64,000 bases of DNA from Anaerolineae bacterium (GTDB lineage Bacteria > Chloroflexota > Anaerolineae > Aggregatilineales > Ch27): assembly GCA_013178165.1 (NCBI GenBank), contig JABLXG010000017.1:1-64000 (forward strand), written 5' to 3'. The notes under the pieces are model-generated. The model worked only from the letters and a program-made list of their open reading frames with translations, had not been told where the DNA came from and made no database searches. A program made the position numbers and the translations under genes. Of the stretch, positions 34,860 to 43,533 are shown piece by piece. The stretch's first letter is position 1. Every line of letters begins with the position of its first letter.

Positions 34860-36131
34860 TTACGGATAGAAGCCGCGCAACTGGGTGACTTCTACCACGC
34901 GTCGCACGGCCAGGATGTAAGCCGCCGTGCGCATGTCGACATGCATATCTTCGGCGATGCCCAGCACGGCGTAGAAGCTCTCGTCCATCATGTGTTCCAG
35001 ACGGTCGTTGATTTCCTTCTCCGTCCAGAAGAAGCTCTGCCGGTTCTGGACCCACTCCAGGTAAGAGACGGTCACGCCGCCAGCGTTGCACAGGATGTCG
35101 GGGATGATCATCACACCTTTGGCGCGCAGGATGTCGTCGGCTTCCGGAGTAGTGGGGCCGTTGGCGCCTTCGGCGATCACTCTGGCTTTGATGTCGGCGG
35201 CGTTGGCCCCGGTGATCTGGTTCTCCAGCGCGGCGGGGATCAGCACGTCGCAGTCGATGGTCAGGAGTTGCTCGTTGGTGATCGGCTGGCCGCCGGGGTA
35301 GCCTTCGATCAGGTTGGAGTTCTTGCGGGCATAGGCCAGCACGTCACGGGCGTCGAATCCAGCGGGGTTGTACAGGCCGCCGCTCACATCGCTGATGGCG
35401 ATGATCTTGGCCCCCTGATCCTGCAGCAGGTAGGCTGCGACCGAGCCGACATTGCCAAAGCCCTGCACAGCCACCCGCGCACCCTTGACCGGGATATCCA
35501 GGTGCTTGAGCGCCCGGACGACAGTGTGCATCACGCCACGACCGGTGGCTTCGTGACGGCCCAGCGACCCGCCCAGGGGGATGGGCTTGCCGGTGACCAC
35601 GCCGGGCGAAGGGGTCCCCTTGATCATGGAATAAGTGTCCATGATCCAGGCCATCGTCTGCGCGCCGGTGTTTACGTCAGGGGCAGGGATGTCATCGTCC
35701 GGCCCGATGATCGGGGTCAGTTCGTAGGCGAAGCGCCGGGTCATGCGCTCCAGTTCGGCCTGCGACAGCTCGCGCGGGTCGACGATGATGCCGCCTTTGG
35801 CCCCGCCATAAGGCAGGTTCATGACGGCGCATTTCCAGGTCATCCACATGGCCAGCGCGCGAACTTCATCCATCGAAACCATCGGGTGAAAGCGGATGCC
35901 ACCCTTGGCCGGGCCGCGCGCGATGCTGTGCTGCACCCGGTAGCCGGTGAACATCCGGATCTCGCCGTTGTCCATCCGCACGGGGAAGTTGACGGTGAAT
36001 TCGCGCTTGGGCCGGCGCAGGTACTCAGCCATGCCGGGGGAGACTTCCAGGTAGCGCAGCGCCCGATCCAGCTGCTGGATCGCGTTCTCATACGGGTTCG
36101 CGGCTTCTACGCGTGGACTCGCTGTGGTCAT
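34860..36131 (-). CDS. gdhA: Glu/Leu/Phe/Val-type glutamate dehydrogenase
   Basis: A 423-residue enzyme that interconverts glutamate and 2-oxoglutarate plus ammonia. The catalytic region reads GGAKGGI with the active-site Lys, preceded by RGPAKGGIRFHP; the NAD-binding site is VAVQGFGNVGS. Length and order match hexameric glutamate dehydrogenases of archaea and bacteria. The ATG at 36131, with GGAA upstream, is used instead of 36170. It is monocistronic and ends at a strong hairpin. Confidence 0.92.
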   Translation of the reverse strand: MTTASPRVEAANPYENAIQQLDRALRYLEVSPGMAEYLRRPKREFTVNFPVRMDNGEIRMFTGYRVQHSIARGPAKGGIRFHPMVSMDEVRALAMWMTWKCAVMNLPYGGAKGGIIVDPRELSQAELERMTRRFAYELTPIIGPDDDIPAPDVNTGAQTMAWIMDTYSMIKGTPSPGVVTGKPIPLGGSLGRHEATGRGVMHTVVRALKHLDIPVKGARVAVQGFGNVGSVAAYLLQDQGAKIIAISDVSGGLYNPAGFDARDVLAYARKNSNLIEGYPGGQPITNEQLLTIDCDVLIPAALENQITGANAADIKARVIAEGANGPTTPEADDILRAKGVMIIPDILCNAGGVTVSYLEWVQNRQSFFWTEKEINDRLEHMMDESFYAVLGIAEDMHVDMRTAAYILAVRRVVEVTQLRGFYP

Positions 36132-36356
36132 GGAACTTCCTTTCGACCCTGGCTTGGTCAAAATGCACAATCCAAGGAGATAACCTGTACAAAAAAGGAT
36201 AACACCAAACCGGGGCCTCAGCCAGTGGTGATTGCTCCCTGGCTGGCGTGATTTCCATCACCTGCCCGGCAATCCTGCCGCCGGTAGGGTGGGGGTTTTC
36301 AGCGTAGAATAGAGGGGAGTGTTGCGCTTGGCAGGGTGGAAAAGGAGGGAGAGACG

Positions 36357-37100
36357 ATGCTCGGTCTGGATCGCCTGACTGCACCATGGGGGACGATTGC
36401 CTTGCTGCTCTTGCTGGCCGCGGCGGCGCTGGTGGTTTACGCCCTGGCACGGGGACACTATGACAGCGATCGGCTGGGACGGATGGCCAAGCGGCACCAG
36501 CTGCCGCAGACGGTGCTGCTGATCGGCCTTGCCGCTGCGATCTGGCTGGGCGGCGCGCGCGATACCGCCCTCAGTACAGCGGCGGTGCTGGCGACCCTCG
36601 GCGTGGCGCTGGGCTTCGCGGGGGATATTTTCATGGCCGGTGTGTTTGGCGAGCCGGATGTAATCAAGGGGATGCTCGCCTTCGGTCTTGGCCATATTGC
36701 CTATCTGCTGGCGCTGCGGGAATACGCCACGATCCTTGGCCTGACGAACGCCGCGCCGCTGCTGGTGGGCGTCGTGCTGTTGTGGCTGGTCGGGTTACTC
36801 CTGTGGTGGGGGGCGACGCGGGGTAGCACGGCTCCCCGGATCATGATCGTCCTGAGTCTGGTCTATGGACTGCTACTGGCGACGATGGCCGGGGTGGCGG
36901 TTGGGTTGGCCCTGCAGGCGTTGCCGCTGTGGTCGCTGGCCATCGGTGGGCTGTTGTTCGTCCTCTCCGACGGCCTGATCGCTATGCGGCTGTTCGCCGG
37001 GTTGCGCCGGGCCTACCTGGGAGATGTTATCTGGGGGACGTACATCACCGCCCAGGCGTTGATCGTCACCGGGGCAGCGGTGGCACTGACCCTGCTCTAA
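36357..37100 (+). CDS. YhhN/TMEM86-family membrane protein (lysoplasmalogenase-like)
   Basis: A 247-residue polytopic protein with eight hydrophobic segments. GFAGDIFMAG and the late FVLSDGLIAMR match the two conserved Asp-bearing motifs of the YhhN family; TMEM86B relatives cleave lysoplasmalogens. The ATG at 36357 follows AAGGAGG by 8 nt, which fixes the start. It faces the methyltransferase gene convergently. Confidence 0.8.
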   Translation: MLGLDRLTAPWGTIALLLLLAAAALVVYALARGHYDSDRLGRMAKRHQLPQTVLLIGLAAAIWLGGARDTALSTAAVLATLGVALGFAGDIFMAGVFGEPDVIKGMLAFGLGHIAYLLALREYATILGLTNAAPLLVGVVLLWLVGLLLWWGATRGSTAPRIMIVLSLVYGLLLATMAGVAVGLALQALPLWSLAIGGLLFVLSDGLIAMRLFAGLRRAYLGDVIWGTYITAQALIVTGAAVALTLL

Positions 37101-37122
37101 ACCGGCAGGTTCCGCCGGGGAT

Positions 37123-38265
37123 CTAGCGCGTCGCTTCCAGGACGCGGTAGCGCGATCCTTCATAGAGAGCGCGTACCTGTTCCGCGCCGAAGACCTCGGC
37201 CATCAGCCGGTCGTAGGGCAGGAACAGGTTGGCGACCAGCCTTAAGCGCCCGCCGGGAGCCAGCCGCTGCCGTGCACCGCCGATCAACTCGGCGGCAGCT
37301 TCGGTATCGACCGCATGGCCGACGTGGAACGGCGGGTTGGAGAGGATCAGATCGTAGGGTTCCGGGCCGACATCGGAATACAGATCGCTGGCCCAGGCGC
37401 GGCATACCGCGCTCAGGCCATTGGCGCGGATGCCGTGGCTGGCGCACTCCAGGGCCAGCCAGGAGGAATCCACCATGTCCACTGCTGCCGCGCCATGGCG
37501 AGCCGCCGCCAGCCCGATCGCCCCGTAGCCACAGCCCATATCCAGCACGCGCCGCCCGGCGCACAGGGCGTGATCCAGCGTATCCAGCAGGTGGGCGGTG
37601 CCGTCATCGAGTTCTTCCCAGCTAAAGACGCCCGGCATCCCGAACAGCCGCAACCCGGCGGCCTCGAACTCGCGGTAGGATTCGGTGGGTGTGGCCACGC
37701 CGCTTGCCCCGGCCAGCCGCACGGCCACGCCGATACGGTTACGCGCCCGTGTGCGGATGGTGGCCGAGCGCCCCAGGATCAGCCCGGCGTCTTTGACAAC
37801 TGACTTGGCCCCGGCAGGGTTCGGCCCGGCCAGGTACAGCCGCCCGCCCGGCTTGAGGGCATGGAAGGCAGCTCCCAGCAGCGAACGGGTGTAGGCGCGG
37901 CCTTTGGGGATGGTCAATAGGGCCACGTCGAAGAGGCTCCCCGCGCCGCCGGACGGGCAGGGCGCTTCGTAGACGGTCGCGGTGACGCCGTTGGCGGCCA
38001 GCGTCTCCCGCGTCAGCCGGGCAGCGATCAGGCTGTCATCGTAGCAATGCACTTCTCCGCCGCGCCGGGCCGCCCAGACTGCCAGCACGCCGGTTCCGGC
38101 TTCCAGCAATAGCACGCGATCGCCCGGCTGGACGTCGGCGTTTTCCGCCAGCAGACTCACCGCCGTCTCCACTTCCGCCCAGGTTTCCAGACCGGCCTTG
38201 GTGTGGAAGACAATTCGCTGACCGTCCAGCGTCACCCGCTGGCGTGTCACGTCGTAATATCCCAT
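37123..38265 (-). CDS. RsmC/RlmG-like rRNA guanine methyltransferase
   Basis: A 380-residue protein with two tandem Rossmann methyltransferase folds, like RsmC and RlmG. The N-terminal half (LLLEAGTGVLAVWAA) is probably inactive. The C-terminal half has SAM motif I VLDMGCGYGAIGLAA and the catalytic NPPFH, the mark of N2-guanine methylation in rRNA by this family. The ATG at 38265 is chosen since the 11 upstream codons are unlike the family. No neighbour helps to define the target. Confidence 0.8.
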   Translation of the reverse strand: MGYYDVTRQRVTLDGQRIVFHTKAGLETWAEVETAVSLLAENADVQPGDRVLLLEAGTGVLAVWAARRGGEVHCYDDSLIAARLTRETLAANGVTATVYEAPCPSGGAGSLFDVALLTIPKGRAYTRSLLGAAFHALKPGGRLYLAGPNPAGAKSVVKDAGLILGRSATIRTRARNRIGVAVRLAGASGVATPTESYREFEAAGLRLFGMPGVFSWEELDDGTAHLLDTLDHALCAGRRVLDMGCGYGAIGLAAARHGAAAVDMVDSSWLALECASHGIRANGLSAVCRAWASDLYSDVGPEPYDLILSNPPFHVGHAVDTEAAAELIGGARQRLAPGGRLRLVANLFLPYDRLMAEVFGAEQVRALYEGSRYRVLEATR

Positions 38266-38395
38266 AACGCGCCTGCCTGTCTGGCAATGTTGCGGCACGG
38301 TCCCCCACCTGTATTGTGCCCTGATTTTGCACTTTCAGCCATTGGCTGGTGGCGGTAAGCCCCTGTAGCCGGGGTGGAGGGTTAGCCCCCCACCC

Positions 38396-40318
38396 CTACT
38401 TGCTGAAGTCCGCCAGCGTGCGCAGGTAGTATTCCGGCAGGCCGATGTCGAAGCGCTGGCCATCGATGACCAGCCCGCGGAAGCCGTCCTCCTGGCGCAG
38501 GCGATCCAGCGCCGAAGTCAGCTGAAACTCCCCGCGCTCGCGGACATTGGCCCGGATGTGCTCCTCCAGATAGTCGAAGATCTGCGGCTTGATGATGTAC
38601 TGGCCGAACAGCGTCAGGTATTCATCCTGCGGCAGGCCATCCACCCGCAGGTTGGTACGGGCATAGTCAACGGTGGGCTTTTCGGCGAATTCGGTGATGT
38701 TGAGCGTCCGGCGCTCGTCATCCAGCCAGCGCCCGCCGACTGTCCCGAAGCTGCCGATCATCTCCTCCGGCGTGCGACGCAGCCCGACCACGCTCATGCC
38801 GTGCTGGTTGAAGGCATCCACTAGCTGTTGCGCGCAGGAGCGCTCGCCGTCCGAGCGATAGATATGATCGCCCAGCATCAGCAGGAACGGCTCGTCGCCG
38901 ATCGCTTCACGGGCGCAGTAGACGGCGTGGCCGAAGCCTTCCTGGGTCATCTGGATCACAAAGCGGACACGCCGTCCGATCTCCAGCAGCCGCTTTGAAT
39001 ATTCCTGAAAGTGCGGTGGCAACTTGTTGTAGTTCTCGATCGGCACCTGGATGTTGAAGAATGCCTGGAAGGCGGCCAGGTCGTGCTCCTGGACGATGAT
39101 GATCACTTCGTCCATCCCGGCGTTGAGCGCCTCCTCCACGATCAGAAGGATGGCCGGTTTGGCGATGCCATCGCGGTCGACGATCGGGAATAGTTCTTTC
39201 TTGGTGGCTTTGGAAGCCGGGAACAGCCGCGTGCCGAAGCCCGCCGCCGGGATAAGCGCCTTGCGCACCTTTGGCCCTGAGGAGAGGGTGAGCTTGAGGC
39301 ATTCCATGCCCAGGTCACGCTCGATGATCTCAATCACAGCCTGCTGGTCGGCCTCGCTGCGGCAGATGAACTGGGCGGTGCCATCCCCCTGGGAGCCGAC
39401 GCCCTTGCCGCCCCAGATGTGCGGCTGGAGCGGTTCGTAATTCAACACGCGATGCAATACCGGCGCGGTCAGTTCCTCCGGGCAGGCTGGCGCAGCGTAA
39501 CGATCGAAGAAAGTCTGCGCTTCGATCATCAGTGTGCCCAGCCGCTGCGCGTCACCGGCGACCAGGGCATCCATCGCCTGGTGAACAATCCGGCGATTGA
39601 TCGGGCCGAGCAACTCCTGCACACCGGCCTCGATCTCGTTCTGGGCGAAGGGGTAGCAGCGGTTGAGCCGCCGCAGGATTTCCATCGTGTCCTTGCGGGC
39701 CTTGAGATCGACGATGACGAAGTACAGGTCCTGCTTGACCTGCAACTCGCGGGTATCCAGCCGCTCGCCATCGAAGGTCATCAGCACCGGGCGCACGCCA
39801 AAGGCGCAGCCCTGATCCAGCCGTCCGCAGCGCGACGGCGTGGTGATCTCGCCCTGGTAGGCCATCTCCATCTCGCCGCGCACGGTCATCTTGAGGTCGT
39901 AGACGCGGTTGAAGGCCCGCGCCGTCAGGACGCTGATCGCGGCGCTGGAAGATAGCCCCTTCTTCATGGGCATGTCTGTCCGGTAGTTGTCGATCACCAG
40001 CCCGCGCACATGGTAGTTGGTCTGGATCTGGTAGGCTACGCCGGCGATATAGCTCCAGTAGCCGCCCTCTTCGGCCACCTGCAGCAACGCGCGCGGCTCC
40101 ATCGGGATTTCCACCGGCCCGATAGTCTGGCCATCGGGCGTGGTTGAGGTCAGGATCAGGGCGGAGGGGTGCGGCTCGACTTCGGCATAGATGCCCTGGT
40201 TGGTGCCGGAGATCAGGGCGTAGCCCTTTTCGATCGCGGCGTTAATCCGGCGGTAGCCCCCGGCCCAGTCGGAATGCTCCCCAAACAGGCAAATACGGCC
40301 CGGCACGAAGATTTTCAC
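38396..40318 (-). CDS. Fused GHMP sugar kinase and GalU-like nucleotidyltransferase
   Basis: One 640-residue chain. Residues 1-345 are a GHMP kinase with motif 1 GRICLFGEHSD (7-17), motif 2 PMKKGLSSSAAIS (117-129) and motif 3 GGKGVGSQGDG (303-313). Residues 352-640 are a UTP-glucose-1-phosphate uridylyltransferase-like enzyme with ALIPAAGFGTRLFPASK (354-370), GDHIY (483-487) and EKP (546-548). The fusion would phosphorylate a free sugar at C1 and activate it to an NDP-sugar. The start is GTG at 40318 with AAGGAG 8 nt upstream. The sugar is unknown. Confidence 0.88.
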   Translation of the reverse strand: MKIFVPGRICLFGEHSDWAGGYRRINAAIEKGYALISGTNQGIYAEVEPHPSALILTSTTPDGQTIGPVEIPMEPRALLQVAEEGGYWSYIAGVAYQIQTNYHVRGLVIDNYRTDMPMKKGLSSSAAISVLTARAFNRVYDLKMTVRGEMEMAYQGEITTPSRCGRLDQGCAFGVRPVLMTFDGERLDTRELQVKQDLYFVIVDLKARKDTMEILRRLNRCYPFAQNEIEAGVQELLGPINRRIVHQAMDALVAGDAQRLGTLMIEAQTFFDRYAAPACPEELTAPVLHRVLNYEPLQPHIWGGKGVGSQGDGTAQFICRSEADQQAVIEIIERDLGMECLKLTLSSGPKVRKALIPAAGFGTRLFPASKATKKELFPIVDRDGIAKPAILLIVEEALNAGMDEVIIIVQEHDLAAFQAFFNIQVPIENYNKLPPHFQEYSKRLLEIGRRVRFVIQMTQEGFGHAVYCAREAIGDEPFLLMLGDHIYRSDGERSCAQQLVDAFNQHGMSVVGLRRTPEEMIGSFGTVGGRWLDDERRTLNITEFAEKPTVDYARTNLRVDGLPQDEYLTLFGQYIIKPQIFDYLEEHIRANVRERGEFQLTSALDRLRQEDGFRGLVIDGQRFDIGLPEYYLRTLADFSK

Positions 40319-40446
40319 CGATGTTGCTCCTTCAATTACAACAGGCAACCGACAGGCTGCCTCCAGGGTTCACCATCGAATAGCCCGGCAGGCGACCGGC
40401 CAACCAGCACCTGCCGCCGCCCGCCGGGTGATGCTCTCACCGCTTT

Positions 40447-41382
40447 CTACCACCCCGCTGCGTTCAGGCGGGCAAGCTGCTGCTCGGTCAGGGTGATGTT
40501 CAGCGCGTCCAGGTTCTCCTGCAGTTGCTCGTGGGTGCTGGCGGCGATCAGTGGCAGCACGCCACCGGCCAGCATCCAGGCCAGTACGATCTGGTTGCGG
40601 GTGGCGTTCTGCTCGCGGGCCACGTCCCGCAGGGCAACCAGCCGGTTATCCATGTCCGGTCCCTGTACCTGCGGCGGGAATTCGCGGTCGCTGCGGGTGT
40701 AGGCCCCGCCCAGCAGTGCGGAGTAAGCGAGCAGCGTCACCCCTTCAGCCTGGCAGTAGGCCAGCAGGTCTTCGTTGGCCTCAACCTGCGGGGTGAAAAC
40801 CTGACCGCGCCGCGCCCGCACATACGTGTAGCGCTGCTGGATACAGCCAAACTGCGCCCAGCCGTTAACCCGGCTGATCCAGCGGGCTTTTTCCAGCCGC
40901 CAGGCGGAGTAATTGCTGGCGCCGATGGCCCGCACCTTGCCAGCCCTGACCAGCCGGTCGAAGGCTTCCAGCGTTTCTTCCAGCGGCGTGTGGGGATCAT
41001 CGACGTGGGCATAGTACAGGTCGATGGTCTCAATGCCCATCCGCCGCAGACTCTTTTCGCACTCGGTTTCGATCTGCCGGGCGCTGAGGCCGCGTGTCTG
41101 CTCGGAATAGTTGAAGCCGACCTTGGAGGCGATCACCAGCCGGTCGCGGTGGCCGCGAGCCTTCAGCCAGCGACCCAGCAGCGCCTCGCTTTCGCCGCCC
41201 TTGAAGCCGGGCACCCAGTGAGCGTAGATGTTGGCTGTATCAATGAAAGCGCCACCTGCGTCAACGTAGTGGTCGAGCAACTCGAAGGATAACGCCTCGT
41301 CCTGACGGGTGCCGAAGTACATCGCCCCCAGGCATAACGCACTGACTTCCAGGCCCGTCGTACCAAGCTTCATCGTTCGCAT
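40447..41382 (-). CDS. Aldo/keto reductase
   Basis: A 311-residue TIM-barrel NADPH oxidoreductase. The catalytic tetrad is visible as D and Y in FIDTANIY, K in ASKVG and H in YYAHVDDP. The C-terminal region has the cofactor site LIAASTHEQLQENL. Members reduce aldehydes or sugars; the substrate is not predictable. The ATG at 41382 is chosen because GGGAGGG lies 6 nt upstream. It is 24 bp downstream of a GNAT gene on the same strand. Confidence 0.9.
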   Translation of the reverse strand: MRTMKLGTTGLEVSALCLGAMYFGTRQDEALSFELLDHYVDAGGAFIDTANIYAHWVPGFKGGESEALLGRWLKARGHRDRLVIASKVGFNYSEQTRGLSARQIETECEKSLRRMGIETIDLYYAHVDDPHTPLEETLEAFDRLVRAGKVRAIGASNYSAWRLEKARWISRVNGWAQFGCIQQRYTYVRARRGQVFTPQVEANEDLLAYCQAEGVTLLAYSALLGGAYTRSDREFPPQVQGPDMDNRLVALRDVAREQNATRNQIVLAWMLAGGVLPLIAASTHEQLQENLDALNITLTEQQLARLNAAGW

Positions 41383-41406
41383 CGTTTGCCCTCCCGTGTG
41401 GATTCC

Positions 41407-42363
41407 CTATCCGTTTTGCCAGGCACGCTGGCGACCATCACGCCACCAGATCGCCATCTCTCCCGTGTTAAGAACCTCAAAGCCAAGCTGCTCATACAGG
41501 TGTAACGCTGCAGTATTCCGGGCTGTGACGATCAGCACCAGCATTGGGCACTCCATCCTGGTCAGGTTCTGGAGGGCCGCGCTCACCAGCGCCTGACCCA
41601 GTCCGCGCCGCCGGTGCGCGGGGTGCACGCCCATATCGAGCAACACCGCGAACAGCGGCTCGGCGATGGTCAGTACATATCCGACCACTGCTCCTGTCGC
41701 GTCCAGGGCCACCAGCGTGGCCTCCTCAACACACTCGCTGTATTCCGGATGGTTGTTGTGGCGGATGCTGAGCAGCGCCTCGCCGACCCGATCCGCCTGT
41801 GCGTCCACGACGACCACCTCATCGATGCTGCCGCGCATCACCTGCGGAGCCAGCGCCTGCACCTGATCGTCGTGTTGTCGTCTCCAGTTGACAATGCTGT
41901 ACCCCTGCGGGCGAGGAACCCGCCGCAGCTTGCCGGTCAGCAGGTTGAACGCCATCAGGTTGCGCCGGAATATGACCGCGCCGCGCCCCAGCAGGACTGC
42001 ACGGATGGCGTCCTGGCCTTCCCGCACGCGGACGGAGATCATTTCGACATCAGGGTTGGTCAGCGCCGCTTTCCACACAGCGTCGGTCAGTGCTTCCGCT
42101 GCACCTGGCGGAGCCTCCGGATCGACATACAGGGGATTCACTTCGGCGGATGCTTTAGTCAGGCCAGCGTAATGCCACACAGCGACACCACAGGCATCCC
42201 TGCTATCTTTGGCCCGGAGCAACAGCCCCTGGCGCAAGCCATCCTGCAGGTCATTGAGGATCGGATCAACGTCCGCCTCTGGATTCTCTGCAAATACTTC
42301 TAGCGCCCGGATCAGCATGCGCCGACCTGCCTGTGCATTTAACGGTTTGGTGATGAATGGCAT
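41407..42363 (-). CDS. GNAT-family N-acetyltransferase
   Basis: A 318-residue protein. The C-terminal half (about 150-300) holds a GNAT domain with acetyl-CoA motif A LDMGVHPAHRRRGLGQALV and motif B TARNTAALHLYEQLGFE. The N-terminal half appears to be a second, decayed GNAT-like fold (NPLYVDPEAPPGAAEALTD). Two-lobed GNATs include mycothiol synthase-like enzymes. It lies 33 bp from another GNAT gene, so the two probably form an operon. Confidence 0.82.
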   Translation of the reverse strand: MPFITKPLNAQAGRRMLIRALEVFAENPEADVDPILNDLQDGLRQGLLLRAKDSRDACGVAVWHYAGLTKASAEVNPLYVDPEAPPGAAEALTDAVWKAALTNPDVEMISVRVREGQDAIRAVLLGRGAVIFRRNLMAFNLLTGKLRRVPRPQGYSIVNWRRQHDDQVQALAPQVMRGSIDEVVVVDAQADRVGEALLSIRHNNHPEYSECVEEATLVALDATGAVVGYVLTIAEPLFAVLLDMGVHPAHRRRGLGQALVSAALQNLTRMECPMLVLIVTARNTAALHLYEQLGFEVLNTGEMAIWWRDGRQRAWQNG

Positions 42364-42396
42364 GAGTAACCCTTCTCCCAGAGCAGCGCTTTCCCC

Positions 42397-43383
42397 TCAG
42401 GGCCGCCACCAGTTGATCCAGGCGTCCACGAAGCCCAGGCCGGGCCAGAAACGGCTGCTGAGCGGGTTGGTCGGCGCATAGTTGACGAACATAGCGCCCA
42501 CACCCCGGTCAGTGAACCAGCGCCAGGCAGCGTGATAGAGGGTCGTACCGATACCCCTGCCGCGCCAGTCCCCGCGCACGCCGACCTCGTAGATGTCGCC
42601 GTACTGCCCGCGCAAGAAGAGGGCCGGACGGGTAAGCGGATCCTGACTACTGAGGCCGATGGCGAAGAAACCGATGATCTCGTCGCCATGCTCGGCCACC
42701 AGCAGGAGTTGATTATAGCCATCTCCCAGCAACTGCGACGCCTGACAGCGACAGCCCTCCCGGATCAGGGGCGATAGCTCGATGGCTGGCTGATGTAGCG
42801 CGTGGAATTGCCACGACTCCACCATCAGATCAGCCACGGCGTTGGTGTCGCTCCATTCCGCCGGGCGCACGCGGGCCGGGACCGGTGGCGGAGTGGGGAG
42901 TGCCTCCGGCAGCGGTTGGTGGGCGATTGTATGGTACGGCGTGAAGCCTTCGGCGGTCAGCACGGCAGAGAGCGCGGCGTCGCAGGCTGGAGTCATCACC
43001 ATCAGACCGGGCCGGCTGGAGGGGGCGCCGGTTGCCCTCATCAGCTGGTCGGGCGCTGCCCGCGCCAGCAGCAGGGGCAGGATCGCCGCCGGATCGGCCT
43101 GATCTGCTAGGGCCAGCTGCAGCCGCAGGTAGCGACGCGGGAAGACGCTGGCGTACGGGCTGTCCGCCGTCCAGTGCTCCGCCTCGGCGATCACCACGCC
43201 CAGCAGGGCGCCATCCGCCCTGGCCAGCCAGCACGCGCCATCCTGTGGCAGGATCCACCAGGAGGACAGGATCACCTGATCAGGCAGGCGCGGATCGGCG
43301 CGGTGAAACCGCACGGTTTGCATTTGGCACAGCGCCTGCACCGCCGGAACATCGGCGATGCTGGCCAGGCGGGTCGTGAGCAC
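42397..43383 (-). CDS. GNAT-family N-acetyltransferase (second)
   Basis: A 328-residue protein. The C-terminal domain has YEVGVRGDWRGRGIGTTLYHAAWRW, the acetyl-CoA loop, and later NYAPTNPLSSRFWPGLGF. The N-terminal half (LTTRLASIADVPAVQALCQ) starts like a GNAT as well. The start is GTG at 43383 with AGGAG 6 nt upstream; the frame open to 43473 is rejected. Substrate unknown. Confidence 0.8.
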   Translation of the reverse strand: MLTTRLASIADVPAVQALCQMQTVRFHRADPRLPDQVILSSWWILPQDGACWLARADGALLGVVIAEAEHWTADSPYASVFPRRYLRLQLALADQADPAAILPLLLARAAPDQLMRATGAPSSRPGLMVMTPACDAALSAVLTAEGFTPYHTIAHQPLPEALPTPPPVPARVRPAEWSDTNAVADLMVESWQFHALHQPAIELSPLIREGCRCQASQLLGDGYNQLLLVAEHGDEIIGFFAIGLSSQDPLTRPALFLRGQYGDIYEVGVRGDWRGRGIGTTLYHAAWRWFTDRGVGAMFVNYAPTNPLSSRFWPGLGFVDAWINWWRP

Positions 43384-43533
43384 GGGGCGCTCCTGAAAAG
43401 GCGAGGGTAGCTTACTTCCGCCGCTGATTATAGCGAAGGCGCCGGTTGCTACCCACCACAGGATCGGGTACATTTTCCGGACTTAGGCAGTCAATGGGAG
43501 CAGCCTGCGCTGGTAGAAGGGGCTGGTTGACGC

